A DNA stretch of 64,000 nucleotides from Piscicola geometra (Eukaryota > Annelida > Clitellata > Hirudinida > Piscicolidae). The translations under genes were made by a program, and so were the position numbers. Location: contig OX030958.1 of the NCBI GenBank assembly GCA_943735955.1, forward strand, positions 740,001 to 804,000. The letters are read 5' to 3'. The notes beneath the pieces are model-generated. The model worked only from the letters and a program-made list of their open reading frames with translations. It did no database searches and had not been told where the DNA came from. Shown piece after piece: positions 11,145 to 21,744 of the stretch (position 1 is the first letter of the stretch; each line of letters begins with the position of its first letter).

Positions 11145-12340
11145 TTTGTCAGGTACTTAGTGGAACGAAATAAAAAAATAAAAATAATTGAATCATGAAA
11201 TAAATGACTGAGTAAATGACTACAAATGAATGACTACTACAATACAATACAATACAACGACGAGTAAGACAATAGTGGCGTAAATCCGGACGGGCTTCAA
11301 GACCACTTAGTTATAGAAAAGTAAATAATGATAGTAATAATAATAATTATTTTAAAATTATTATTAACCATTAATGAATAGAAAATGAATTAAATGAAAA
11401 TTAAATTAGAAAGCAAAAAATTTGTGAATGGAAGAAATGAGCAGTAAATTTGTTGGTTATTATTTGCCAAACAAGTACGCTTTCAGGGAACGGCTGAATG
11501 TCGCGGTCGAGGTCGGGGGTTTGAGTCTATTGGGAAGACTATTCCAAAGAGTCGGCGCTGCAACAAAAAAATAAGTTTCAGTTGATTGGCACTAGAGATC
11601 GGACCGGGTACCTGCGGGACTCCCTCGGGAACGGGAACTAAAATTAATTTTGGGACGGAAAAAGTCGGGAACCGGGAATAGGTTTTCGGGACAGGAACGG
11701 GAATCAACTTTTAAATCGGGAATGGGGAAAACGGGAATGAAAGTTATTGAGAGTGGATTCTTTTGCAATTATACTTCAGCAAACTCCTAAGTATAGAAAT
11801 CTCTATTTCATCGATACTCCGTACTTAAAATAAGTATTAAATGCAACAGAAATGTATAACGAAGCCACCATTGCGTTGTCGATGTCCAAATCTCCAACAT
11901 TACATTTGAAGTTGTTATGGCGAGTCCAAATATTAAGGAGATTAGAACAAATGGGTGATGATGAAAACTTTTCAGATGAAATCAAACTGGTCAGTTATAT
12001 TATTATTATTTTATAAATTAATACTTTTCATTTGAATGATTAATTTCCAGTTGATTGTTCAGCTGATCATTTAGACAAAAGAAAAGATGCCCATTGATCT
12101 TATTCATATGGCAGCATGTCTTACATTTCCAGTATAAAAGAATAATCTGTGGAGAACTAATCTTTCCATGAGTTTGGACAACACCCTCAAGTTTGAAATA
12201 GGTCTGTAGGACGAAGTTTCAGTGAGTTTAAGACTCGGCTTCTTAAGCAGTGGCGTGATGTAGGCCGACTTGAAAGACTTCGGAACCCTGCCTGCCGAAA
12301 AAGACCTGTTGAATAAGCTCACTAAAAAAGGAGCGTTCAT
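11145..12340 (-). mobile_element. Fragmented L2-type LINE interrupted by another repeat
   Basis: On the minus strand 12340-12150 encodes an RT finger segment (SYRPISNLRVLSKLMERLV). At 11565-11470 is the L2 C-terminal segment (PTLWNSLPNRLKPPTSTATF), followed by a decayed tail to about 11145. The middle of RT is missing and a different repeat (11590-12148) lies between. Confidence 0.7.
11590..12148. repeat. Dispersed repeat, copy 1 (GATCGGACCGGGTACC family)
   Basis: Blocks GATCGGACCGGGTACC, CGGGAACCGGGAATAGG, TAGAAATCTCTATTTCATCG and AAAAGATGCCCATTGATC recur in inverted orientation at 59287-59690 in the last SUCO intron. No transposase is recognised. Confidence 0.7.
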
Positions 12341-12752
12341 TCGAGATGACTAAGTGAATAAGTAAATAAAATAGGACAAAATAAAGGAAAAAATGACCAA
12401 TTAAATAAAAATAATAAACAAGAACGATGAAGGTTTTAATTTTTGATAATCAAATAAATAATTAAGCAGAATTATTCATTTTCACTTAACTTCAGATTTT
12501 TTTAATCATAGAATTGTATTAACTTTTTGAAAAAGTCTATTAACTACTAAACTTTATTTTGGTCAAAAAAGAAGCAAGTTTATCATAAAAGTATTTATGG
12601 ATTTGGAGTTTTTGGTAACTAGTTGAAAAAAATACCTCTTACTTCGTAAATTTGAAAAAACATTATTTAAAAGTGTACGAACATATTGGTATTTTACGGT
12701 AATTATATTTGATCTATTTCATAGGCTCTCTCCTTGCTCTCGTTATTCAGCG

Positions 12753-15269
12753 TCACTTGGGCGTGGCTCTGTAGATGGTCATCCAATCAGAGCTGCCGAT
12801 TGAGGAGGGGGGTCGAAGACCAGTTGTCTGTATGCAACTCATCGAAGCATCAGAGCCTCTGGAACTATCATCATCATCACCATCATCATCATCACTTCCA
12901 CCACCTGCGTTGTCAGACATGCCTGCGATGCAGGTGGTGTTTGACTGCTCTTCACAGACATCAAGACATGTTTCCGAGAGATAAATGGACTGGCTGCTGA
13001 GGTCCAACGGTTTGGCCCAAAACTCGTAAAATGCATTTGTTGTGTCTGCGTTTCCTCGCTGGTGGTTGTTCGTTTTTTGGTTATTTTTGCTGCTTGTATT
13101 TAATTTTGGGTTTTCTAATTTATTTGTTGGTTGTTTTGTATGATAATCAATGTTTTTTTTAGTATTAAACTTGTATTTTTCCTCACTGTGGTTTTTGGGA
13201 AGTTTCATTATCCTATCTTCTTTTATACTTTTCTTACTTTTTCGTTGTTTGTCATGCTTATGGGCTGTTTTTTGAGACTTTTGAGGCTTTTCACATGTCT
13301 TGTTCATGGTCCCTAGTGACCTAATTCTTTCAGCCGCTTGTGGCTTATTCGTCTGCGTAGACGTGTCCTTGATGAGGTTCCGGTGGCTTGTTTGTGTCTC
13401 CATCTCCTTCAGATTGACTTTCGCTCGTTTTTCGGTGACTTTTTTTTCTTCAAGGTCTTTGAGTTCTTCGAGCTTTCCAATTATCTGCAACTTTTTCTTT
13501 TTGACATTTTCTCTTTTTTCTTGCAAAAATTTCTCCATTTTGTTTTTTCGGTACTCTTCAACGCTTTCCAAGTAATCTTTAGACTGCTGCAGATCCCTTC
13601 TAATGGATTCTAGATCATCGGAAACCGAAGTCTCAGACGCAGCTTTCTGACGGACTTGCCTGTTGCTCATCGAAGTGTTCGCCATGCCTCGAGTGTTCTC
13701 GATCAGTTCTGCTGCCCTCTCTTTGCGGTTCCTCATGTCATGCATGAAGTCTATAGTCTCGTCGATGGTCAAGAGGTCGTTGTTCAGCATCGTGCCCACG
13801 TCAGTGCTGAGTTTCTTGCCAATCAGTTGCTGCTTCAACTCCCTCTTCGCATCCATCACGTCGAGCATCTTGTGCAGTTGTTGGTAGTCCATTGAGAGGA
13901 AATCCTTACCACTCTCGCTCCCTTTCACTGGCACTCCATACAGGTTGGCCAACTTGTCGACCGTAAGTTCCAGCCTCAAAGCATTCCTTTCACCGCCTTC
14001 CCCTCCCTTCCTCTCCAACGGTGACTTGCTCACTTCTACAGTTTTTGTTGCTCCTCCTCCTGTTTGATTAGCATCCTTCAGCTTCCTCAATGACCTTTCT
14101 ACTATTCCTCTTTCTTTCGAGTTTTCCGATCTCCATTCTTTTTTGAATATCATATTTTTTAAAAGACCTTTTTTCATTAATTCTCTTTCTTCTATTCGTT
14201 CCTGTTTTTTGGGTTGATACTTTTTTGTAACCAAAGCCTTGGTCAACGGCCTTGAAAACTCTCTCTGGTTTTTCTTGAGATATTTCTCTTGTGAAATCTT
14301 CTCAACGGGTGACTTCATTTTTTGTCGCTTTTTTATTTTTCTTCTCCGCCTCAACGAAGAATGATCGCTCGATGAATCGTCCAAGGGTGAAGCGTTGCTC
14401 TGAGTTCTGTTGTGAGGGCGTGCTGTCTGCCTAGCAGAGCAGTAATTTCTAGTTCGAAATAAAAACTGGTCGTACCTTCTCGAGGCGTTCTTGTTTTCAT
14501 TGGGCACACAGACCTCGTCTCTGCAAGGGGCAATCGAGTTTCGATACATTTCTCGAGTCTCTCTCAGCAGTCCCTCGCTGTCGCCAGAAAACATGCTGCT
14601 TCTTGCATGACCTCCTGGACTAATCCAGTTGTCTTTCTTATCCTTCGAATCAAGCAACTTTTCCATCTTTTTTGTGTTACTTTTTTTCTTTCTTTTTTCC
14701 TTCTCTACTATATCATTTATTTCTTCTTCTTTATTCATTTTTTTATTTCTCTTTTCTGTTTTTTTCATTTGTTGTTTCTCTTTTCTTACTTTCTCTTTCG
14801 CATTATCTTCAGCAGTCAAATCATATTCCGCTTTTGCCTTTTCTCTTCTCGCTTCTTTCCTAGCATCACTGAAGCGTCTCCCACTGACTTCCGCATCAAT
14901 TCTCCGCTCGAATCTTTTCTCAGGAGCAAGGCTTTGCAAGTTGCTGCCGTGCTCTGTGGTGTCAGACACAGAAGACCTTTTGCCTTTGTGGTTATCGTTG
15001 AAGTTCCGGCAAACGCTGACCTCGCCATCGCTGCATTTCTCTTCGTCCACACAATGTTGCTCACTGTCGCTCCTTTCATTCGCGTTTTCTTTGCTATGGT
15101 TTGTCAAATGACTTGAATCTACGGCATCCTGGTGGTTCCCAGCATTAATTCTTTTCAACGAAGAGAGTCTGGGTTTCGGTTTTATTTCAAGACCTGAATT
15201 CTCTTTATTTGTTTTGGCACAATCGAAGGCACACGAATTTTGAGAGTTGTAAGCTTCAATTGTAGACAT
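12753..15269 (-). CDS. Uncharacterised large coiled-coil protein (838 aa)
   Basis: A single open frame from ATG at 15269 to a stop after ...YRATPK. I do not recognise the family. The N-terminal third is polar; residues about 150-220 are very Lys/Glu-rich (coiled-coil or highly charged helix) and a long basic region follows. About 430-640 is the most protein-like part, with the ordered helices YQQLHKMLDVMDAKRELKQQ and IDETIDFMHDMRNRKERAAE and a heptad-like charged helix around 575-640. The C-terminus has an acidic DDDDGDDDD run from an ATC repeat. A centrosomal or cytoskeletal role would be typical for this composition but is only a guess. A TATATATA lies 6 bases before the ATG, and a minus-strand AATAAA (plus TTTATT at about 12552) lies 200 bases past the stop. 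No transposon motif is seen. Further 5' exons cannot be excluded. Confidence 0.7.
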   Translation of the reverse strand: MSTIEAYNSQNSCAFDCAKTNKENSGLEIKPKPRLSSLKRINAGNHQDAVDSSHLTNHSKENANERSDSEQHCVDEEKCSDGEVSVCRNFNDNHKGKRSSVSDTTEHGSNLQSLAPEKRFERRIDAEVSGRRFSDARKEARREKAKAEYDLTAEDNAKEKVRKEKQQMKKTEKRNKKMNKEEEINDIVEKEKRKKKSNTKKMEKLLDSKDKKDNWISPGGHARSSMFSGDSEGLLRETREMYRNSIAPCRDEVCVPNENKNASRRYDQFLFRTRNYCSARQTARPHNRTQSNASPLDDSSSDHSSLRRRRKIKKRQKMKSPVEKISQEKYLKKNQREFSRPLTKALVTKKYQPKKQERIEERELMKKGLLKNMIFKKEWRSENSKERGIVERSLRKLKDANQTGGGATKTVEVSKSPLERKGGEGGERNALRLELTVDKLANLYGVPVKGSESGKDFLSMDYQQLHKMLDVMDAKRELKQQLIGKKLSTDVGTMLNNDLLTIDETIDFMHDMRNRKERAAELIENTRGMANTSMSNRQVRQKAASETSVSDDLESIRRDLQQSKDYLESVEEYRKNKMEKFLQEKRENVKKKKLQIIGKLEELKDLEEKKVTEKRAKVNLKEMETQTSHRNLIKDTSTQTNKPQAAERIRSLGTMNKTCEKPQKSQKTAHKHDKQRKSKKSIKEDRIMKLPKNHSEEKYKFNTKKNIDYHTKQPTNKLENPKLNTSSKNNQKTNNHQRGNADTTNAFYEFWAKPLDLSSQSIYLSETCLDVCEEQSNTTCIAGMSDNAGGGSDDDDGDDDDSSRGSDASMSCIQTTGLRPPSSIGSSDWMTIYRATPK

Positions 15270-15898
15270 GTCTATATATAGGCTTACCTTCCACTGAAGA
15301 GAAGCATTTTTCTTAAATGTTTTTTCTATTATTTAAATCGACAATTCATCAAAATAAAAGTATCAAAAAGCGTCGTTGAAAATATGAAAAATTGAATAAC
15401 GTAGCGTTTAACTTTTATTAAATATTTCTGAAAATATATTTATTGATAGAAGACAAACATTTATACAACTAATTCCTCTTAGTAAATTTTCCCCCAATTA
15501 TATTAGTAAAAGCAGTGAATGTTACAGAAGAAGTTTGGAAATATGCAGGAGATCACGCGGACAATCTAAATACAGATTTGAATGCAATTCGAATGTTCGG
15601 TTGAGAAAAACACAAAAAAGGACCCTACAGCTTAACCTCATTTGAGTTTTGGAAATGATTCTATACTTAGATTCAATCATATCGTCTTTAAAAGTCGATT
15701 TCTTCAAATAATTCGCCTGCTTTTAGTTTAACTTATTTTCATCAATGAAACATAAAAGACCAGCCGTTGAATGAATGGATCAAAACAATTAATCTGTGTA
15801 AAAAAATTATTAGTTTGAAAGCATTGATGAAAAAAAAGAATTATGGTCAAAACAAGGAAAGTTTTAAAACTTTTTTATTGTAATAATTCTGATGTCTA

Positions 15899-16611
15899 CA
15901 CTGTGGGCCAACAAAACATGCCACTGTGTATTTGTCCATAACTGGCAATTATTAATCGATTCTCAATTTAATTTCACTGTTTACTCAGAAAGGAATGGAA
16001 AATAAGATTTCCATAGGTTTATATTGATTTCTTCAGTATGCAGTACTTTTATCTAACGAAACTCAAACAAGTGTAAAATTTGTAAAACACATAAAAATGT
16101 TTTTACTTTTTCCATTTTATACAAAGTTTGAATTTTTAAGTTTACTGTTACTTAATAAATTTATATATTAAAATTGGTCTCTCTTGCGAACGCGTTCAAC
16201 TTTCAGGCAGTCGGTGATGGCTTCTGTCGGCGTGTCAAAGCTTGGCCATAAGCATCTGATTTCAGTTGCGCCTAGAATTGACAACTATTGACAACTGGCG
16301 CAAACGTCGAGCATCTGCTTTGAGATATGAATCGCTAATACATTTATAAACTAAATTTATTTATTGCATTTTGTGAATAATTTAAAAAATTATTATTTAG
16401 TTTACAATTTACAAAAAGGTTTTTGCTAATTTCACACTTGTTTAAGTTTCACTAGATAAAGGTACTGAAGATTCAAAAATCAAAATAAATTACATGAAGT
16501 CTTGTTTCCGATTCCTTTCTGAGTGAAACATTGTAAGAAAATTGAAAATCGACTAATATTTGGCTAAGTTATGGAGAAATATAGAGTGTCATTTTTTGTT
16601 GGCCCACAGTG
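15899..16611. mobile_element. MITE with CACTGTGGGCCAACAAAA inverted ends
   Basis: The left end CACTGTGGGCCAACAAAA and the reverse complement of the right end agree over about 45 bp with a few changes, including the inner TGTCCATAACT/TCTCCATAACT. Flanks are GATGTCTA (15891-15898) and TATGTCTA (16612-16619), either a TA target or an 8-bp duplication with one change. There is no ORF. End fragments of this family occur near 5.2, 28.9, 32.3 and 41.7 kb. Confidence 0.75.
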
Positions 16612-16674
16612 TATGTCTATATTAAGAAGTCCATGGTATGAACTCACATGGTTATTACGTGTTTATTAGAGTTA

Positions 16675-17497
16675 CGGAGACTTCAAACTAGGGGACTTCA
16701 TCCTAAGAGACCTAATCCTAGGACAACTCATCCTGTGGAATTCTCATCTTCTGGAGACTTCATCTTGTAGACATTTAATTGTGAAATTTTTATATTAATC
16801 AATGAAATTTTCAATAAAATTATTTATATAGCTACTTAAAAGATTTCGTTGAATTTATAATTTATTTGTTTATTATTTTCATTTATTAAAGTTATCATTT
16901 CAGTTATCAAATCAATTCACTCATTGAATTTAATCAGCATTCCAATCTATTTTAAATTTTCTTCAATCAAAGTAACTATTTTATACTACTGTATACAGTC
17001 TATACAGACTATACTGCCTATACAGTGTAAGACACGTGTTCAAAAGATAAATGGGTGAATGGGTAGCCAAGTTGGTAACGATTCTCGACTTGACCATTAA
17101 TGGTCCTAGATTGAAGTGCAACCAATGCCTTAGGTGCAAAAGAAAATATGCAGTCTAAGTGGCCTGGAAGCCCGTTCGGGTTATACGCCACTATAATAAT
17201 GATCGTCATTATTATTAGTATTATTAACAAAGAGAATATTAAAAAAATGAATAATTAATTTTGATTATTGGAATGCTAATCAAATTAAAGAAGAAAATTA
17301 TTTTGAAAACTAAAATGATAATTTTTAAAAATAAAAATAGTTTAAAAAATTTTAATTAAAAAAATACTTTAAGTAACTATAATAATAATTTTAGTAAAAA
17401 TTTCATTGATTAAAATTACTTAGTTAAATGTCCACAAGATGAGGTCTCCAGAGGATGAGATATCCACAGAATGGGGTCTCCAAGGATGAGGTCTCCG
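16675..17497. mobile_element. TIR element with internally repetitive ~110-bp ends
   Basis: Both ends carry several copies of a GGAGACYTCATCYTNTGGA-like unit. The left begins CGGAGACTTCAAACTAGGGG and the right ends GGATGAGGTCTCCG. The inverted match continues inward through TTGTRGACATTTAA and AATGAAATTTT. A SINE (17052-17217) sits near the centre. There is no coding capacity and no clear target duplication. Confidence 0.75.
17052..17217 (+). mobile_element. tRNA-derived SINE
   Basis: An A-box-like TAGCCAAGTTGG lies near the start. The B-box position reads GATTGAAGTGC here and GGTTCGAGTGC in the second copy at 23324. Both copies end GCCACTATAATAATGATCGTCATTATT. It is nested in the TIR element at 16675-17497. 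Confidence 0.75.
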
Positions 17498-18208
17498 CAA
17501 TGCCGGTCGATTTTTCAAACCTTATTAATATTTATAAAAAAATATTCAAAAATTAGAATGTGATAAAAGAAATTGAATGCCGTTAAATTTTTTTATTTAA
17601 TTTTGACCCGTTTAGAAGTTATGTCACTTTTAATGCTAACTTTTCATGCATCAAGTTACCATTGCATAGCGTTAAAAATATAGGCGGTGCGCACGGACCC
17701 GTGTGGAAGGCATAAAAGTACTATTTGTACTATAACTTGAGTTTTAAATAACTAAATTCATTCAAACTTTTCATTTATTTGTATTTTCTAAAAAGAGACA
17801 AAACTTTTGTTGTTTAAATAATTTTTCTTAAAAAAAACATGAGTTATAGCGTTTTGAAAGAGATTATTTAGATTAAATAATTTCGTTTTGCACAAATAAA
17901 CGTTTATTGAGTCGAAACTTGTTATGTATATGTAATAAGAGTTTAAATATTTTATTTATATTTTATAAATTCACAATTTGTATTTAAAAAAATATTTTTA
18001 AAAACACTTTTAAAAGACTTTTCAACAGTTTATTCAACATTAGGACTTGTCAACAACATTTGAGTCTTTTTAAACTTCTTTGCGAGTGAGTGGCTCTGAA
18101 AAGAGCCTTTTTGTATAAGGAAGAAAAGATAGCAACTATAAAGAATTAAAATGATAAAAGTATTGAAAACATTATATATAACGGTGCGCCTTATAAGTGC
18201 TTTTCAAA

Positions 18209-21145
18209 GGTAAACCCACAGTCCACTCTATAAATTATTGTTATTTACTTAGTCTTTTTTTTTCTTTTTAGCCTGATGCTCTTCAATCTGACTTGAGAGT
18301 GCTCCCCAAACCTGTCTTTCATGCTCTTGGTGGGTTTTCCGCAGTTCTGGTCCACCTTTTTGGGCTGCCTTCCAGAGTAACCTTTTTTTCTCATGAGTTA
18401 AGCCGTTGAACCAGTGTTTCAACTTAATTTGATTTCTCTTCAGCAAGTGAATGGAAGACAAATGAAAAAGTGAAGCATGTGGACGCCTTCTTTGACTGTT
18501 GTCCAAGTCTCCGAAGTGGTGCTCGCATGCCAGATTTGTCACATGTCCAAACTTTGTGCGCGACAAAATCTGATCATTTGGTCTTTCTCCGAAATCACCA
18601 CCAAGCAGAAAATCAGCCAATTGTTTCTGGATAGTCCTTAGCATAGCCTTACAGCACGTTTCGACTGCAGGGAAGAGGATATCTTCCCTGCAGTCCACTG
18701 TCTGTGAAGAACTTGCCAAAAGAAACTTCTTTGAAACAGTTAACTCTTCTCCACACCAGTCAGGCTTATTCTCTAAGAGAAGACTAGGAGTCTCAATACA
18801 CCTCTGTAAGAAAGACTCTAGCTTCTGGATAAAGGTGTACAACTGTAAATAGGGAATATCACCTCTTGTGACCAGCTCCCAATAAGGTCCAGTTACGGAA
18901 ACATAAACTGAAGAAAACACCACAAGAAGATTTAGCACGATAGGACATTTCAGGTCATTCAATAATTTTTTAAGCTTTTTATTTAAAACCGTTACTGAGG
19001 TTAAAACTTTCCCAAACTCTTCATAATGAACCAATACTTCTGCCGCGGTCTGAAAAAGGCAATTAAACCTATTATCCCTATAATCACTTATAATTGATTT
19101 GATCTTATTCTTAGCACAATAAGCCTCCCATTGATCCCTTAAACCAGTATGCTTGCCTGAAGGGCCAAAACTATCAGACGCAGACCTAACAACCCTTTCA
19201 ACAATGGTTGTTCCTTTCCTCCAGCATTTACTAATAAAACCTATTGAGCCTAAACCTACTCTCATTTTTTCTTCTAATAGTCTAATGTCTTGACAAACAT
19301 AGCGATGGAACCCTAACAATACATGAGCCATGCAATGAAAATGCATGACTTTTGTCTTTTCTTGTTGGTCTTGACAGCTTTCCAGCAGACCATCCCTCCA
19401 CTCAATCAGTAGTTTGTCTGCCAGCTTCTCATTGCTGGCTCTGTCAGTCATCGTGAAGGAAAGCTTCTTCAAAGCCAATACGATGAAATTATCTGAGGGT
19501 TCTATTTGAGCTATCGCTTCTGCTACTTCTCCAAATCTTGTCTCAGTCACTTTTTGTATTGTCAATGCAGTCTCTCTTGCTACATGTGTAAATCCTAGAC
19601 TGACAACTTCCCCATTATCTAAAGTCACTGATGTATCGACTATTTTTCTTTTATTTCTTGATGTGCCATCTCGACTAAGACCGATGTGTTGTCCATCTTT
19701 TATTCTTTTACCTATGAAAGCCTTAATTACAAACTGTGCTTCATCGCAAATAGTTTGGACTGTGGTTTTCCCTGGGAGCTGTTTATTGAGAAAAATTTTA
19801 TTAAATATGTGCTCACTCACTGATTGAATTACTGGTCTTACTTTTTCTGTAGCCACTTCTAAACTTACTAACCTAATTACACATTCTCTTATATTATTTG
19901 GAAACAAACCACTAGTTGTTTTCGTAATAATATTACTTTTAATTGCTTTGAGTTTAACTAGTTTTTCATTAATTTCTAAAAGCTCTTCATTCCTATCACA
20001 AAGAAGACTTTTAAGTTTTTCTAATTTTTCATTATTTATCTTTTTTTGGAATCTCCAAAACTTTTGGTTAGCTCTATCTTTATTCACTAATCTTGCATTT
20101 AACTTTTGGACAGCTATTTTTCTTATCCTCTCAGAGACTAATTGAGAATTCAGGCTCAAAATCTTACAATTTTTATCAGTTAATTCACTAGTTAATAACT
20201 TTAGTTGATTTTTATTTGGTTCAAATTTAATATTAATTACTTTTAACTTATGCAAAAGCTTTTTGTTATCACTTAAGGTTTTTATTAGCTTTTTTCTAAT
20301 ATAGTGTGAATTTTTATCTCTTTTGTTAACGTTTTTAATAGAATAATGACCATTTCGTTTCTTAAGCAACTCATACTCAGAGATTTGCGTTGTAATATTT
20401 ATTTCATTTAATTTTATACGTTTATTAATTAAATGTAGACTCAAACTGGAGTCAGTGTCTATTACAGCCATATTTTCAGTTTGTATCTCAACAGTTCTAA
20501 AAGTTGTAGACAAAACTTTTTGCACATTTAAAGTAGGAGCAAATTCTTTATTTAAAAAATTAGCTAAATTATTACATCTATTTAGTTTATTACTTCTAAT
20601 AAGCTTCTTCTTTTTTTCTTCCAAACGAACTATTTTACAGCATATAGATTTAGAATTTGAATTAAGGATAGAGTCACTCAAACATTTCAAAATGTCTATT
20701 AGCTTAATATCAGTTAAATTATTTTTCTTACAATAATTATATAACTCTAGCACCAAGCCAACGCTCAACACTTTCAGTTTTGGCAACTTTTCATTTTTTA
20801 AATTATCAAAACTAATGCCATATATTTTACATAATGGGCCAGGATATTCCATTTTGAAAATAATTTGCTTCAACTCGTTCGGATTAGAATCAATTTGAAC
20901 TAGAAGATTTAAAGCGTGTTGAACGTGTAGATCTCAAAGTCAAAGGAAAGACAAAGACGCACGAGCGCTGGACTCTAAAATTTAAAGGTCTTGGTATGTC
21001 CAAAAGTAATAAATTAAAAGGTGAATGATTTAGTTAATGAAATGAATTTTTTAATATTTTATTCAAAAGATATATAACATAAATTTTCATAAAAAGGTGG
21101 CTCTTTAAAAAATATTTTATTTTGTAGATGTTATGCGGGTTTACC
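18209..21145 (-). mobile_element. Probable DNA transposon around an intact transposase-like ORF
   Basis: The ORF at 18249-20873 is bracketed by GGTAAACCCACA (18209-18220) and TGCGGGTTTACC (21134-21145), a 12-bp inverted pair with one mismatch, 28 bp beyond the stop and 261 bp before the start. No target duplication is seen immediately outside, so the true ends may lie further out. Confidence 0.45.
18249..20873 (-). CDS. Transposase-like protein, intact 874-aa ORF, superfamily not assigned
   Basis: One uninterrupted frame from ATG at 20873 to a stop at 18249. Residues about 1-330 are Lys/Asn/Leu-rich with a predicted coiled coil (NDRNEELLEINEKLVKLKAI-like helices). From about residue 330 it resembles a transposon-encoded family seen repeatedly in fish and invertebrate genomes. 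Signature segments, in order, are GLSRDGTSRNKRKIVDTSVT, FTMTDRASNEKLADKLLIEW, HFHCMAHVLLGFH, RDQWEAYCAKN, YRDNRFNCLFQTAAEV, QKQLADFLLGGDF and TNLACEHHFGDLDNSQRRRP. The D in SRDGTS, the D in TMTDRASN and the E in CEHHFGDLD are candidate DDE residues (inference). Basic tail KKKKKD. Intact length suggests a young or domesticated copy. It shares no motif with the hAT copies here. Confidence 0.75.
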   Translation of the reverse strand: MKQIIFKMEYPGPLCKIYGISFDNLKNEKLPKLKVLSVGLVLELYNYCKKNNLTDIKLIDILKCLSDSILNSNSKSICCKIVRLEEKKKKLIRSNKLNRCNNLANFLNKEFAPTLNVQKVLSTTFRTVEIQTENMAVIDTDSSLSLHLINKRIKLNEINITTQISEYELLKKRNGHYSIKNVNKRDKNSHYIRKKLIKTLSDNKKLLHKLKVINIKFEPNKNQLKLLTSELTDKNCKILSLNSQLVSERIRKIAVQKLNARLVNKDRANQKFWRFQKKINNEKLEKLKSLLCDRNEELLEINEKLVKLKAIKSNIITKTTSGLFPNNIRECVIRLVSLEVATEKVRPVIQSVSEHIFNKIFLNKQLPGKTTVQTICDEAQFVIKAFIGKRIKDGQHIGLSRDGTSRNKRKIVDTSVTLDNGEVVSLGFTHVARETALTIQKVTETRFGEVAEAIAQIEPSDNFIVLALKKLSFTMTDRASNEKLADKLLIEWRDGLLESCQDQQEKTKVMHFHCMAHVLLGFHRYVCQDIRLLEEKMRVGLGSIGFISKCWRKGTTIVERVVRSASDSFGPSGKHTGLRDQWEAYCAKNKIKSIISDYRDNRFNCLFQTAAEVLVHYEEFGKVLTSVTVLNKKLKKLLNDLKCPIVLNLLVVFSSVYVSVTGPYWELVTRGDIPYLQLYTFIQKLESFLQRCIETPSLLLENKPDWCGEELTVSKKFLLASSSQTVDCREDILFPAVETCCKAMLRTIQKQLADFLLGGDFGERPNDQILSRTKFGHVTNLACEHHFGDLDNSQRRRPHASLFHLSSIHLLKRNQIKLKHWFNGLTHEKKRLLWKAAQKGGPELRKTHQEHERQVWGALSSQIEEHQAKKKKKD

Positions 21146-21744
21146 ACTAAAACGCAATTTGAAAGAGTTGATTTCAACTTACAGATTAGCGCCATGTCAC
21201 AAAATGTAGACAATTCAATTTTTAATTTAAAAATGTATCATTTTTAAAAATCAATTAATTCTTTCACTAGCGTAATAATTAAATAAAAAGGTATACGAGG
21301 TGCCGTTGTTTAACAGCGTTTCTTGAAATCGTATACTCTTTGTTTGAATCGTTTAATTTTAGATAAAAAAAGTAAAATAAATTATAGAAATTAAATGCAT
21401 TAAAAAGGTTATTTAATTATCTATTTTTTAATAATAATTTTATTTAGTTTCAAAATATCGTTACTTAAATAAAGGTACTTTACATGTTGAAAATGACGTT
21501 TTCTGAAAAAACCCACTTTTAGCTCATTAACATAACGTCTACCGGCATTGCTATCTCCGCATACCGTTTATGATTATGAAACTGCGTAGGAAAGAGCGGG
21601 ACAAGATGCGCATAGGTGCTTCTGTAAAATATAAATGCGTTTTAGGATTTTTAAGATTACCATTTGTCGACAATATTAATTAATTTTATTTTTGTGCTTT
21701 TTTTGCTAACTGTCACTACGTTTGCAAACGCCAGACGCAGGAGC

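Noticed and set aside
14607..15116. Plus-strand Phe/Leu/Ser-rich open frames, membrane-protein-like
   Set aside because: Antisense of the Lys/Glu-rich coding strand of the 838-residue coiled-coil gene. Antisense of AAA/GAA codons gives Phe-rich translations.
15899..16619. A CACTA-type transposon from the CACTG ends
   Set aside because: No 3-bp target duplication and no transposase. The flanks fit TA or 8 bp instead.
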